Assembly (NCBI RefSeq): GCF_025961315.1
Contig: NZ_JAOQNK010000001.1
Span: forward strand, 4,836,001-4,900,000
Origin: Sphingobacterium kitahiroshimense
GTDB lineage: Bacteria; Bacteroidota; Bacteroidia; Sphingobacteriales; Sphingobacteriaceae
DNA: 64,000 bases
Direction of reading: 5' to 3'
Part shown: piece after piece, positions 35,028-43,517 of the stretch
How the letters are laid out: every line of letters starts with the position of its first letter
Position numbering within the stretch: the first letter of the stretch is position 1
Made by a program: the position numbers and the translations under genes
The notes under the pieces: generated by a model
Told to the model about the DNA's origin: nothing
The model's input: only the letters and a program-made list of their open reading frames with translations
Databases searched by the model: none

Positions 35028-36551
35028 TTGACGGCTATAAAACAATTGGCAGGACAAACCCTGTGGTATGGTGTAAGTAACATTGGAGCAAAATTTCTAA
35101 ACTATTTACTGACACCTATTCTTACTTACCTGATGATAGATTCTTCAGGTGTACGAGATTATGGTGGTTACAGTTTATTGTATTCTTGGATTGCTGTAGC
35201 AAATATTATATTTACCTATGGTTTTGAAACGGGGTATTTTCGTTTTTCAAATACACAAGGTGTAGACCGACACTCACTTTTTCAAACAGCGTTTGGTTCA
35301 ATATGGCTCAGTACCGCATTACTCATTACGTTTATTTCTTTTTTTACTGTTCCAATCAACAATTTTATGAACCTTGATGGACATCCAGAATACATTTTGT
35401 GGTGTCTTTATCTGATTGGATTAGATGCAATAACTGCTATTCCATTTGCTAAATTACGACAGGAAAACCGTCCCAAAAGATACGCTTTTGTAAAATTATC
35501 CGGTATTATTATCAATATACTGTTTACTTTATTTTTCTTAATATGGTTGCCTAAATATGCGGTGCATCATCCGGACGATGCTATTGTACATTGGTTCACT
35601 ACTAATAACCGGATAGGGTTTTTAATCTTAGCAAATGTGTTTCAAAATCTCTTTGTATTCTTATTATTATTTTCAGAATGGAAGAGTTTTAGGTTTAAGA
35701 TAAATTTCAATCTTTGGAAACAGCTTTTTAAATATAGTGCCCCTATGATTTTTATTGGGTTAGCGGGCATGATAAACGAAGTAATGGATCGGCAAATGCT
35801 GGCGAAATTGCTGTCACAGGATGTCGATGCGCAAAGTGTCGTTGGGATTTATTCAGCAAACTATAAATTAGCGATCTTTATTACGTTATTTATACAAGCA
35901 TTTAAAATGGCTGCAGAACCATTTTTCTTCAATAAATCCAAAGACAAAAATGCACCGGCTCTGTATGCAACTGTGATGAAATGGTTTGTAATCACACTTT
36001 CTTTAGCTTTTCTTTTTTCTGCTTTATATCTTGACGCCTGGAAATATATGGTCGGGGCTTCCTATCGTTCCGGTTTGGGCATCGTACCGATACTTTTATG
36101 TGCTAACATATGCTTGGGAATATATTATAATCTTTCAGTATGGTATAAACTGACTGATCGGATGCGTATGGGTTTGTATATCACGATATTTGGTTCTGTT
36201 ATTACGCTCGTTGGTAATTATTTTTTTATTCCCTATTGGGGCATGTATGCAGCCGCATGGACTACCTTGATCTGTTATGCGAGTATGATGTTAGTGACTT
36301 ATTTCATTGGTCAAAATTATTACTATATACCCTATCCTGTAAAAAAAATAGGAATATATCTATTGGCAATGTTGCTATGTTTCTTTATGAAAAGGAGTAT
36401 TGATGTATATTCCGATTCTTGGACTCAAGATATGCAACTTTTATTACGTATTCCTGTTGCTTTTATTCTGATGATACTTTATGTTTTTTTTATAGTAAAA
36501 ATGGAGAGGAAGGAATTAAAAAATATACCATTAATAGGCAAGTATATTTAA
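35028..36551 (+). CDS. Polysaccharide flippase (Wzx/MOP superfamily)
   Basis: A 507-residue integral membrane protein with about 12-14 segments. It begins at TTG 35028 (TAIKQLAGQTLWYGVSNIGAKFLNYLLTP), which is the classic N-terminus of Bacteroidota oligosaccharide flippases; no ATG fits. GYFRFSN in the first third and LWKQLFKYSAPMIFIGLAGMINEVMDRQML in the middle are also typical. It likely moves lipid-linked sugars across the inner membrane. No glycosyltransferase genes are nearby, so the polymer is unknown. Confidence 0.88.
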   Translation: MTAIKQLAGQTLWYGVSNIGAKFLNYLLTPILTYLMIDSSGVRDYGGYSLLYSWIAVANIIFTYGFETGYFRFSNTQGVDRHSLFQTAFGSIWLSTALLITFISFFTVPINNFMNLDGHPEYILWCLYLIGLDAITAIPFAKLRQENRPKRYAFVKLSGIIINILFTLFFLIWLPKYAVHHPDDAIVHWFTTNNRIGFLILANVFQNLFVFLLLFSEWKSFRFKINFNLWKQLFKYSAPMIFIGLAGMINEVMDRQMLAKLLSQDVDAQSVVGIYSANYKLAIFITLFIQAFKMAAEPFFFNKSKDKNAPALYATVMKWFVITLSLAFLFSALYLDAWKYMVGASYRSGLGIVPILLCANICLGIYYNLSVWYKLTDRMRMGLYITIFGSVITLVGNYFFIPYWGMYAAAWTTLICYASMMLVTYFIGQNYYYIPYPVKKIGIYLLAMLLCFFMKRSIDVYSDSWTQDMQLLLRIPVAFILMILYVFFIVKMERKELKNIPLIGKYI

Positions 36552-36660
36552 TCTGGTAATTATTAGCCAGACTCACTATTTACAAAAATTTATAATTTGT
36601 TAGTCCCAATAAAAAATCGAGACTAACATGTACTTATTAAATGATATGATCAGGTTTTGT

Positions 36661-36795
36661 TTAGAACGACCAATTACAAGATTTTGCGGCAAAGAAAAAT
36701 ACGGCTAACCAAACTAAACCTTTAAAAAGGAAAAAGAGAAAAGCACCTACGCCTAAGCGTTTTACCCATTTTGTTTTATCATTTTTTTGCTCCAT
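36661..36795 (-). CDS. 44-residue single-pass membrane protein
   Basis: A short frame ATG 36795 to TAA 36661, encoding a positively charged N-terminus (MEQKNDKTKWVKRLGVG) followed by one hydrophobic segment (AFLFFLFKGLVWLAVFFFAA) and a short KSCNWSF tail. The charge pattern predicts an N-in membrane anchor. It starts 28 bp after the heme oxygenase stop on the same strand, so it is probably in the same transcript. Proteins of this look occur in other Bacteroidota from memory, without known function. It would escape most gene callers because of its length. Confidence 0.7.
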   Translation of the reverse strand: MEQKNDKTKWVKRLGVGAFLFFLFKGLVWLAVFFFAAKSCNWSF

Positions 36796-36823
36796 TCGTA
36801 AATATAAACAATAATGCTGTGTT

Positions 36824-37387
36824 TTAGTTTACATTTACAATAGGGGAAAATACGTTTCCAAAATTGTAGAAAGTTTGATTTGCCTTCTCTGTCGCAAGTG
36901 TATAGCTCTCAGGATCTTCGGCATGTTTATTTAAGACAGTCGTGAATCCTGCCCACATTTCGCGACTGTTTTCACCATACCCTTCAAAAAACGAAGTGCC
37001 TTTAGTAATTCCATATTTGTTCAGCATCTGCACAATGTATGGCCCACCCATAATTGATCCCTCAAGAACATAAAGTGAGCTTAGGGCTTCTAACACATTG
37101 TTAACTAGAGGAGCATTAGCTTCTGGAAGATTTTCTACACTTCCGCCCAATGCTTCGATATCCTTTTTTATATAAGAAGAATTACGACGATCTGCTAGAT
37201 CGGGCAAAATATCCGAAGTTACAAAAGGTGCAATACGATCTTCAACGGCACGGAAATAGGCATAAAAACCTTTTAGAACCTTTGTGTAATCTGCATCTGA
37301 ACGAATACTTTTTAATTGACGTACGATTTTACCTTCTACGTTTTGGTGAGCAGCATGTGTTTGCTCTTTAATATGTTGACTAAGCAT
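36824..37387 (-). CDS. Biliverdin-producing heme oxygenase
   Basis: A 187-residue helical protein of the bacterial heme oxygenase family. LSQHIKEQTHAAHQNVEG holds the proximal heme histidine (about residue 14), and SSLYVLEGSIMGGPYIVQML is the distal helix with the glycine pair that lets oxygen bind. It cleaves cytoplasmic heme to biliverdin, CO and iron, which is the last step for heme brought in by the transporter genes at 45566-50973. Length is usual. The small membrane protein gene follows. Confidence 0.9.
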   Translation of the reverse strand: MLSQHIKEQTHAAHQNVEGKIVRQLKSIRSDADYTKVLKGFYAYFRAVEDRIAPFVTSDILPDLADRRNSSYIKKDIEALGGSVENLPEANAPLVNNVLEALSSLYVLEGSIMGGPYIVQMLNKYGITKGTSFFEGYGENSREMWAGFTTVLNKHAEDPESYTLATEKANQTFYNFGNVFSPIVNVN

Positions 37388-37508
37388 TTTTCTAGTATTT
37401 AGTTATAATTATTCTATACAAATATTCGTATTTATTTTAAAACCTTTATGCTGTATAATGATTTATCATCTATGAAAAACGATCTGAATTAAATTGTACA
37501 TAATTTTT

Positions 37509-38792
37509 TTAGTTCTTTAATTGAAAATTTGTTTTAAACAGCAGGTTCTCACCTATTGTTTCTGGCCAAAAGACGAAAGGAGGATTATCTTTAATATTAT
37601 CAACACCTTTTTCCAGCTTAGAGTCTGTAATAGAAACAATGTCTTGCAGTGTAGATGCTAGCCAAGGCTCCTTCGGATTACCTATATGTAGGTCTGTTTT
37701 TGGGGAGGCTAGGGAAATATCGACAGACATTCCATCAAAATAGTCCGACCAACCATTAGCATTACGAATCAGGAATGATGCAAAATAAATGTCGAAAGCA
37801 TCAATTTTAAGAGAGAAAAATCCTACTGGCTTTCCAAAAGTTTTCTGACCAATAAGTCTCACCGGAAAGTAAGGTTTAAAACTACTAATAAGAAGTTCAC
37901 TAGCTGATGCGGTACGTCCGGATACAATAAATGATAAGTGTTGTAATGTGTTGAATACTCCTTTCTTGACGAAATAATGTGTATTGGCTTTTTCACTATA
38001 GTCTACATCGGCCAAAGTTGCGGAACGGCCTTTATATTGTACAGGATTTCCATTTGCATCTAAATAGGGTTGTTTACCTAAAAGAGTAGCCTTGCCATTT
38101 TGGACATTCGGATGAAATTGTTCACTGAACATGATTTTCCCATCCAGTTTTTGAGGTACAATCAAATTGGCCAAATATTCCGCTGTCTCAACATATCCGC
38201 CGCCATTGTGACGAAGATCTAAAATCAGATGAGTTACTTGTTTATTCGAAAGCTCTTTAAAAAGTCTATCGAGTTCTGTCTTAACGATAGCTAATTCGGG
38301 AAATGAAGCAATGTAAAGGTAGGCTATGTATTTTTTACCTGAAGTCCAATAGGACAGGTGTGTAGCATATTTATATTGGTGCTCCATGCTTGCAAGATGC
38401 CCGCTACTTTTTTTTGTGTTTCTACTGCGCTCCAGATAAGAGTATTTGGGTTTTCCTTCAATTGGAGACCATTCATATGGTTTGCCATTATGGGCCAATG
38501 AGTATTGACTTATTGCGAAAAGCTCACGTTCATAAGCAGTCTGTTCGGGACTAATGCTTCCAAACTTCTTACGAGGAGTAAAATCTGTATAGGAGGGAAG
38601 TGATTCCTGCCATCGGTATAATTGTTGAGCATACAAAAAAATTGAATCGAGAATCAGTTCTTTTTTTGTTCCCTCTATAGGATTTATTATTTCATCTGTT
38701 TGCATTGTTTTTTTATTCCTGTTCTGACAGGCTGAGCTAAACAATAGCAAAAAAAGCATCGAAATACTTTTAAATGATTGAGCCATATTCAA
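37509..38792 (-). CDS. S41-family C-terminal processing peptidase, lipoprotein
   Basis: A 427-residue protein with a lipoprotein signal (SISMLFLLLFSSACQNR, cysteine near 22). The S41 fold is seen in KQVTHLILDLRHNGGGYVETAEYLANLI and the catalytic serine in SGRTASASELLISSF (about 296), with a lysine in QKTFGKPVGFF. No PDZ domain is obvious between the N-terminal part and the protease. It is probably periplasmic or at the outer membrane inner face. It lies between the diheme peroxidase and heme oxygenase genes; processing of heme-uptake proteins is only a guess. Confidence 0.85.
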   Translation of the reverse strand: MNMAQSFKSISMLFLLLFSSACQNRNKKTMQTDEIINPIEGTKKELILDSIFLYAQQLYRWQESLPSYTDFTPRKKFGSISPEQTAYERELFAISQYSLAHNGKPYEWSPIEGKPKYSYLERSRNTKKSSGHLASMEHQYKYATHLSYWTSGKKYIAYLYIASFPELAIVKTELDRLFKELSNKQVTHLILDLRHNGGGYVETAEYLANLIVPQKLDGKIMFSEQFHPNVQNGKATLLGKQPYLDANGNPVQYKGRSATLADVDYSEKANTHYFVKKGVFNTLQHLSFIVSGRTASASELLISSFKPYFPVRLIGQKTFGKPVGFFSLKIDAFDIYFASFLIRNANGWSDYFDGMSVDISLASPKTDLHIGNPKEPWLASTLQDIVSITDSKLEKGVDNIKDNPPFVFWPETIGENLLFKTNFQLKN

Positions 38793-38944
38793 TTAAAATT
38801 TGTCCTTTATATTTGTGGCTACTGAGCGACATTTGAGCAGATAGTTTAAAATTAATTCATTTAAACTTTTTTATTCGAGTTAAAAGCCTAATTTTGTCCC
38901 AATTTATTTAATATTGATGCTTCCATATCTTTGGATGCTCAAAG

Positions 38945-38977
38945 ATCCCAAAGGCGACCTCCTTTGGGATTTTTTTG
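38945..38977. terminator. Terminator hairpin after diheme peroxidase
   Basis: ATCCCAAAGG and CCTTTGGGAT form a perfect 10-bp stem with a 6-nt loop; T8 follows on the plus strand. The minus-strand gene at 38978 ends here; in its own direction the tail is only CTTTG. It likely stops the long heme operon before the S41 gene. Confidence 0.8.
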
Positions 38978-40108
38978 TTACGGCAATATTGGTCTTTCAG
39001 TTTTTATCGGTTCACTTGATAAGCTTGATAGAAAGATAATGATATTTTCCTGCTCTTTACTGCTGAGTCTTAAATTCTGTATATGTGGTGATAATATGCC
39101 ATTAATCTGCTGACCAGTCTTTTGAGGCATTCCTTGGCTTAGTAAGTTGACTAATTCACTCAAAGTAGCAATACTACCATTGTGCATATATGGTGCAGTA
39201 TTTGTGACGTTTCTTAATCCAGGCGTACGAAATTTACCTTTGTCACTTTCTAATTTAGAAGACTCAAATCGTCCGTTGTCCAATGCACCTTTGTTCGTTA
39301 CTGCATAGCCGAGATTATGAAAATCTAAGTCCGTAAAATACGGACCGTTGTGACAATTGATACACTTTCCTTTCGTGCGGAACAAATGTAATCCCTCGAG
39401 CTGTTGGTCATTTAGCGCCTGATAATCACCTTGGACAAACCTATCAAATGCAGTTTCTCCACTGCTAATGGATTTGGAATAAGCAGCTATTGCATCTAGC
39501 AAACCCTCTATTGTCATATTCTTATTATTATAAGCCGATTCATACAGATCTACATAACCAGGTATGGACATTAGTTTGGAAGATAAAGAACTCGTATTTC
39601 CGCCCATTTCAATTGGCGAATTGATAGCTTCTGCAATTTGTTCACGATAGGTTTTCGCACGCCCATCGTGAAAGAGATTCCCTTCCAAGTACCAGACATT
39701 TTCCATGGATGGTGTGTTACGGTGATGTAAAGCTATACCATCAGCTGTTGTTTTCTGATCGATCCAGTAGGTGTCCGGATTATGGCACGAAGCACAGGTC
39801 TTCAAGCCATTACCTGTACGGGGATCAAAAAAAAGCGCTTTTCCCAAAGCAATAAGCTCAACCTTATCATTTGAAGGATTTTTGGGCAATGCTGCTAGTT
39901 CTCGTATCTCAATATTTTTATACCATTCTGCGACTGGCCACTGTGCGCTACTTTTACTGTATTTTTCTCGTAGCGTTTCTTCTGGGGTAGGTGTAATTGT
40001 CGGCTCCTCCGGCGATGACTTACCCTTACTACAGCTGTATAAAAAAGTGGTTAGTAAAGTTGCAAGGATTACCTGTTTTGGCAAGTATAAGTTCATTAAC
40101 AACATCAA
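38978..40108 (-). CDS. Diheme cytochrome c peroxidase (MauG/CcpA family), lipoprotein
   Basis: A 376-residue exported protein. The signal ends in LLTTFLYSCSKG (lipid cysteine near 26); Met5 at 40096 is an alternative start. Two c-type heme motifs are present: TCASCHNPD (about residue 106) and KCINCHNGPYFTD (about 251), as in bacterial peroxidases and MauG. A methionine-rich C-terminal part contains APYMHNGSIATLSEL, typical of the family. It reduces peroxide or oxidises a protein partner in the periplasm. It is the last gene of the heme-uptake operon, 20 bp after the DUF5018-like gene. Confidence 0.92.
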   Translation of the reverse strand: MMLLMNLYLPKQVILATLLTTFLYSCSKGKSSPEEPTITPTPEETLREKYSKSSAQWPVAEWYKNIEIRELAALPKNPSNDKVELIALGKALFFDPRTGNGLKTCASCHNPDTYWIDQKTTADGIALHHRNTPSMENVWYLEGNLFHDGRAKTYREQIAEAINSPIEMGGNTSSLSSKLMSIPGYVDLYESAYNNKNMTIEGLLDAIAAYSKSISSGETAFDRFVQGDYQALNDQQLEGLHLFRTKGKCINCHNGPYFTDLDFHNLGYAVTNKGALDNGRFESSKLESDKGKFRTPGLRNVTNTAPYMHNGSIATLSELVNLLSQGMPQKTGQQINGILSPHIQNLRLSSKEQENIIIFLSSLSSEPIKTERPILP

Positions 40109-40128
40109 AAAAGCTTTATTATAAGATG

Positions 40129-41097
40129 TTAATTTAATGTAATGGACTGTTCGTATTCAGTCATTACTTTGTCAGATTTATCTATTATTTTCAATCTTGT
40201 TAACTGGTTACCTTGTATAGTTGTTGGTATCGGTATTGTAACAGTCATTTTTGCTACGTCAAATATTGCATTGTTTAATTTGTAGGTGTTGTTGAGGTTA
40301 TCAATAGCAATAAAATGATCAAAATCTGCTTTGAAGAATAATTCATAAATTGATTTATTTGCAATCGGCATCACCAGATTTTCTCCTTTTTTTACGGTGT
40401 AGTTGCCCAATTTGATTAAGTTGTAGAACTCGGGTAACAATACATCGAAGGGATCAGTTAATACAGTATAACGACCCGATACCAATTTCAGGCGATATGT
40501 GCCAGGCTTAAGATCATCTGGACGAGTAAAATTAACTGCGAAAGTGCTTGGGGGCTGGTTAAAAGAAAGTAAGGTTTCTTTACCATCATTATCTACGATA
40601 TACCCTTTAGTTTGAGCTTCGTTTGGTATAATGTTTTCTCCAACTAAAACAAATGGGTTTGTTCCTGGTAAATAGAGACGATAAGGCGAAAGGAAGTTAA
40701 TTTTCACCTGTAATAAGGGTTGGTTGACTTGAAAAGATAATGTATAGTTTTTGCTGGAACCATCCTGTGCTCTTACGGTATAGATAATGGGTTTGTCAGA
40801 CTTTAATTGTATTGGCGTACCCGAAGCAGGAGTCACAGTGGCTAGGTCAGAAATCTTTACGGTCGGTGTGATGCTTTCTGGTTGGTCCACCAGCGGTGGC
40901 CAGTATAGGATAATACGGTCTTCCACAATACTTGCCGACAAGGTCTTGCCCGAGGCATCTTTGATGCTAAACGATTCGATTTCGTTATATGGTAGATTGG
41001 GGGTTTCTTTTTTGCAAGACCAAGATACCATAGTCAGCATGAAAATAGCCAACAATTGGAATGTACGTATTTGTTTTTTAGATATTGAAAGTAGCAT
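40129..41097 (-). CDS. DUF5018-like lipoprotein (copy 1)
   Basis: A 322-residue lipoprotein (signal ending in MVSWSCKKE). The N-terminal domain has the DUF5018-type pattern: EIESFSIKDASGKTLSASIV, ITPTVKISDLATVTPASGTPI and YTVRAQDGSSKNYTLSF. Two further beta domains (from about residue 130) resemble IPT/TIG-type modules. Such proteins are usually surface or periplasmic binding modules in uptake loci. It lies between a compact HmuY-like gene and the diheme peroxidase. A second DUF5018-like gene at 42488 has a similar plan, so the pair looks like a duplicated unit. Confidence 0.72.
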   Translation of the reverse strand: MLLSISKKQIRTFQLLAIFMLTMVSWSCKKETPNLPYNEIESFSIKDASGKTLSASIVEDRIILYWPPLVDQPESITPTVKISDLATVTPASGTPIQLKSDKPIIYTVRAQDGSSKNYTLSFQVNQPLLQVKINFLSPYRLYLPGTNPFVLVGENIIPNEAQTKGYIVDNDGKETLLSFNQPPSTFAVNFTRPDDLKPGTYRLKLVSGRYTVLTDPFDVLLPEFYNLIKLGNYTVKKGENLVMPIANKSIYELFFKADFDHFIAIDNLNNTYKLNNAIFDVAKMTVTIPIPTTIQGNQLTRLKIIDKSDKVMTEYEQSITLN

Positions 41098-41167
41098 GAT
41101 TTTTTTTTATAAAAAGATATCGCAACCCATTCACCGGTTGCGACATCTTTTAAGAAATTATTGTTGT

Positions 41168-41737
41168 TTAAAGCGCTTTATATTCGATATTAGCATCGGC
41201 CTTTACCTGCAATTGACCAGCAACTGTTTGTTGACCTACATTGCTGAAGTTATTGAGTTTTACGGCATATAAGGCACCTGAAGAATTACCTACCAAAACA
41301 GTTAATGGTTGAATTGCCTCATTTGCATTGGTTGATAAATCGTAATCATACCAAGTACCACTTCCTAGTGATGTTACTGGTGTAGCGGTACTCCAATTGG
41401 ATGCAGAAACAGCCGAGATGTCCGCAGCTACTGTTCTGATTTCATAACCAGCATTGGCTTTGATCGATCCGTTGACATGGCTAAAGAATGCAACCTGTCC
41501 ACTGTTACCTAGACTTTGAGAACCTGTTGTAAAATCTACATAAACAGCAGGCCAGTTTGCTGCATTTCTTGGACTCCACCATTGACCATTGATCGTCAAG
41601 CTCGTATTCGCTTTTGTCTGAGTAAGTGCCAAAGGCGCTGTTACTTGTTCTGTTGTTGGCGCTGCTGCCCATACCGCTGCCGATAGCACTGTTACGGCCA
41701 TTGCCGATTGTAAGATTGTTTTAATGTTTAATTTCAT
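41168..41737 (-). CDS. Compact HmuY-like secreted protein (copy A)
   Basis: A 189-residue secreted protein (signal ending VLSAAVWAAAP, no lipobox). The order VYVDFTTGSQSL, QVAFFSHVNGSI, ADISAVSASNW, WYDYDL and ALYAVKLNNFSN resembles the beta strands of HmuY-type hemophores (VFIDLSTG, W-F, DL-AVTA, GW-Y, KIRILN). This is by-eye inference, supported by genuine HmuY genes in the same operon. It starts with ATG behind a strong AGGAGGTCAAC ribosome site, rare in this phylum. A near twin lies 117 bp upstream. Confidence 0.6.
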   Translation of the reverse strand: MKLNIKTILQSAMAVTVLSAAVWAAAPTTEQVTAPLALTQTKANTSLTINGQWWSPRNAANWPAVYVDFTTGSQSLGNSGQVAFFSHVNGSIKANAGYEIRTVAADISAVSASNWSTATPVTSLGSGTWYDYDLSTNANEAIQPLTVLVGNSSGALYAVKLNNFSNVGQQTVAGQLQVKADANIEYKAL

Positions 41738-41798
41738 GTTGACCTCCTGTTTTTTATTTATTTAATATTGATGCCACCTTGGCATACTGTGAATGCAT
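41738..41798 (-). repeat. Duplicated leader, copy A
   Basis: The 61 bp before copy A are 59/61 identical to the 61 bp before copy B (42425-42485). The block holds AGGAGGTCAAC next to the start codon, an AT-rich stretch, and the perfect inverted repeat ATGCCA-CCT-TGGCAT (41771-41785). Confidence 0.9.
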
Positions 41799-41854
41799 GT
41801 TATTACTATTTAAACCATATGTTTGAAAAATACATTTTAATAATATAAAGTTTT

Positions 41855-42424
41855 TTATAAAACTTTATATTCAATGTTTAGATCAGTTTTCATTTGAATT
41901 TGGCCATTAACTATTTTTTGTTGTATATCATTGAAGCTATTTAGAGTTAATGCATACAACGCTCCAGAACTGTTGCCAACCATTACAGTAATTGGTTGAA
42001 TTGGTAGGATGCTAATTGTTGATAAATCAAATTCATACCACTCGTTTTTTTCTAGTGATGTTACTACATTAGCAGCAGACCAATCAGATGCCGAAACAGC
42101 CGACATGTCTGCCATTACTGTTCTAATTTCGAAACCTGCATTGGCACGAATAGTTGCATTGACAAAACGGGATAATGTGATTTGTCCACCATTACTTAAG
42201 CTTTGGTTACCTGTAGTAAGATCTAAATAAATAACAGGCCAGTTTGCAACATCTGAAGGAGTCCACCATTGACCTATTACGGTGAAGTTGGTATTTGCTT
42301 TTGTTTGAGTAAGAGGCAAAGCAGCTGTAGCCTGTTCTGTTTTTGGAGTTGTTGCCCACACTGTTGCCGAAAGCACTGTTACAGCCATTGCTGATTGTAA
42401 GATTGTTTTAATGTTTAATTTCAC
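41855..42424 (-). CDS. Compact HmuY-like secreted protein (copy B)
   Basis: A 189-residue twin of copy A with the same signal peptide and closely similar strands (VIYLDLTTGNQSL, ADMSAVSASDW, WYEFDL, ALYALTLNSFND). The start is GTG at 42424, not ATG, although the leader and the first codons are otherwise almost identical, so this copy may be translated less. The mature parts have diverged at many positions, mostly conservative. Same inference as copy A about the HmuY-like fold. It follows the DUF5018-like gene at 42488 by 63 bp. Confidence 0.6.
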   Translation of the reverse strand: MKLNIKTILQSAMAVTVLSATVWATTPKTEQATAALPLTQTKANTNFTVIGQWWTPSDVANWPVIYLDLTTGNQSLSNGGQITLSRFVNATIRANAGFEIRTVMADMSAVSASDWSAANVVTSLEKNEWYEFDLSTISILPIQPITVMVGNSSGALYALTLNSFNDIQQKIVNGQIQMKTDLNIEYKVL

Positions 42425-42485
42425 GTTGACCTCCTGTTTTTTATTTTTTTAATGTTGATGCCACCTTGGCATACTGTGAATGCAT
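42425..42485 (-). repeat. Duplicated leader, copy B
   Basis: Partner of 41738-41798. Same AGGAGGTCAAC and same inverted repeat ATGCCA-CCT-TGGCAT (42458-42472), 2 differences in 61 bp. The upstream end coincides almost with the stop of the preceding gene. Confidence 0.9.
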
Positions 42486-42487
42486 AT

Positions 42488-43474
42488 TTATGATTCTGTT
42501 ATCGTACTTGAATTTTGTTGTGTTTTCACGATATCAGCCCAGTCTTTGAACTGGAATTTGATCTGAACATTTTCGAAATTCCCTGTTGGAAGGTTTGCCG
42601 GTAACGAAACCTGCATTTCGCTACGGGTATGGGATTTGATTGTAAGCGGATAATCTTTGCCATTAAGTGTCATAATAACTGCTGTAGGATCAAGTATTAC
42701 TTTGCTTAAATAGGCTTTGATTGTCCAATCCGTGTTTTTAGCTAGTTTTAAACCTGATAATGTTAAAGCCACATCTGGTTGTCGATAGGTAATCTTGATC
42801 GGATTGGCTAATTTAATGGTATGATTAAGATTGGTCACTTCGACATCGTATATGCCCGCTAGGATATCCGAAGGAATACGATTTTCCCGTTCTGTGCCAG
42901 AATAAGATAGTTGATATCCTAAAGGAGAAACTTTTAAACTATTCGGCGTTGGCATCTGAACACGTTGCTTCGTCTCTTGGTTGATGAGTACTATACTGAC
43001 TAGAGTAGAGTTTGTATGCATGAAAGTTCCGTTTATTGCAGGGAAAGCGGTTCCTGGTCCTTGTGTCAGCGCAATGGAAGATGTTGATGCAAAAGCCGCT
43101 TCAAAAGAAGGTGTACTTTGTAATTCAATCTTTAATTTGTAAGTACGTGCTGTTCCTGTTGCGGATTTTACAGTATATGTTTTATCCTTTTCATCCGTTT
43201 TAACGGGCAGAATCTCTTCCACGATTTTGGCTCCAGATGATACCTGGATTGTAGGATCAATTACTAATAATCCATAATAATAGGGTAAGTAAACCGTTAT
43301 GGTATTTTCCCCATTATCTATAGCACCATAGATAACATCGTCATTCGGGAGGTTGGTCACCTTATATTCCAGTATTTTGTCGCTGGGAAGTAAAGGCAGA
43401 TCCTCCGTTTTAGTACAGTTACTAAACAGTAACCCTAGGAATAGTATGCTTATAAAAGTGTATATTCTTTTCAT
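42488..43474 (-). CDS. DUF5018-like lipoprotein (copy 2)
   Basis: A 328-residue lipoprotein (signal ILFLGLLFSNCTK, cysteine near 20). It has the same plan as copy 1: an N-terminal domain with DKILEYKVTNLPNDDVIYGAI, ITVYLPYYYGLLVIDPTIQVSSGAKI and TYTVKSATGTARTYKLKI, the typical DUF5018 frame, then IPT-like beta modules. The two copies are clearly related but divergent. It precedes copy B of the HmuY-like genes. Likely a periplasmic or surface accessory in heme capture (inference from context). Confidence 0.72.
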   Translation of the reverse strand: MKRIYTFISILFLGLLFSNCTKTEDLPLLPSDKILEYKVTNLPNDDVIYGAIDNGENTITVYLPYYYGLLVIDPTIQVSSGAKIVEEILPVKTDEKDKTYTVKSATGTARTYKLKIELQSTPSFEAAFASTSSIALTQGPGTAFPAINGTFMHTNSTLVSIVLINQETKQRVQMPTPNSLKVSPLGYQLSYSGTERENRIPSDILAGIYDVEVTNLNHTIKLANPIKITYRQPDVALTLSGLKLAKNTDWTIKAYLSKVILDPTAVIMTLNGKDYPLTIKSHTRSEMQVSLPANLPTGNFENVQIKFQFKDWADIVKTQQNSSTITES

Positions 43475-43517
43475 TTTATCTAAATATTGAACTATCGTAT
43501 TTTATGGATATTATTAT

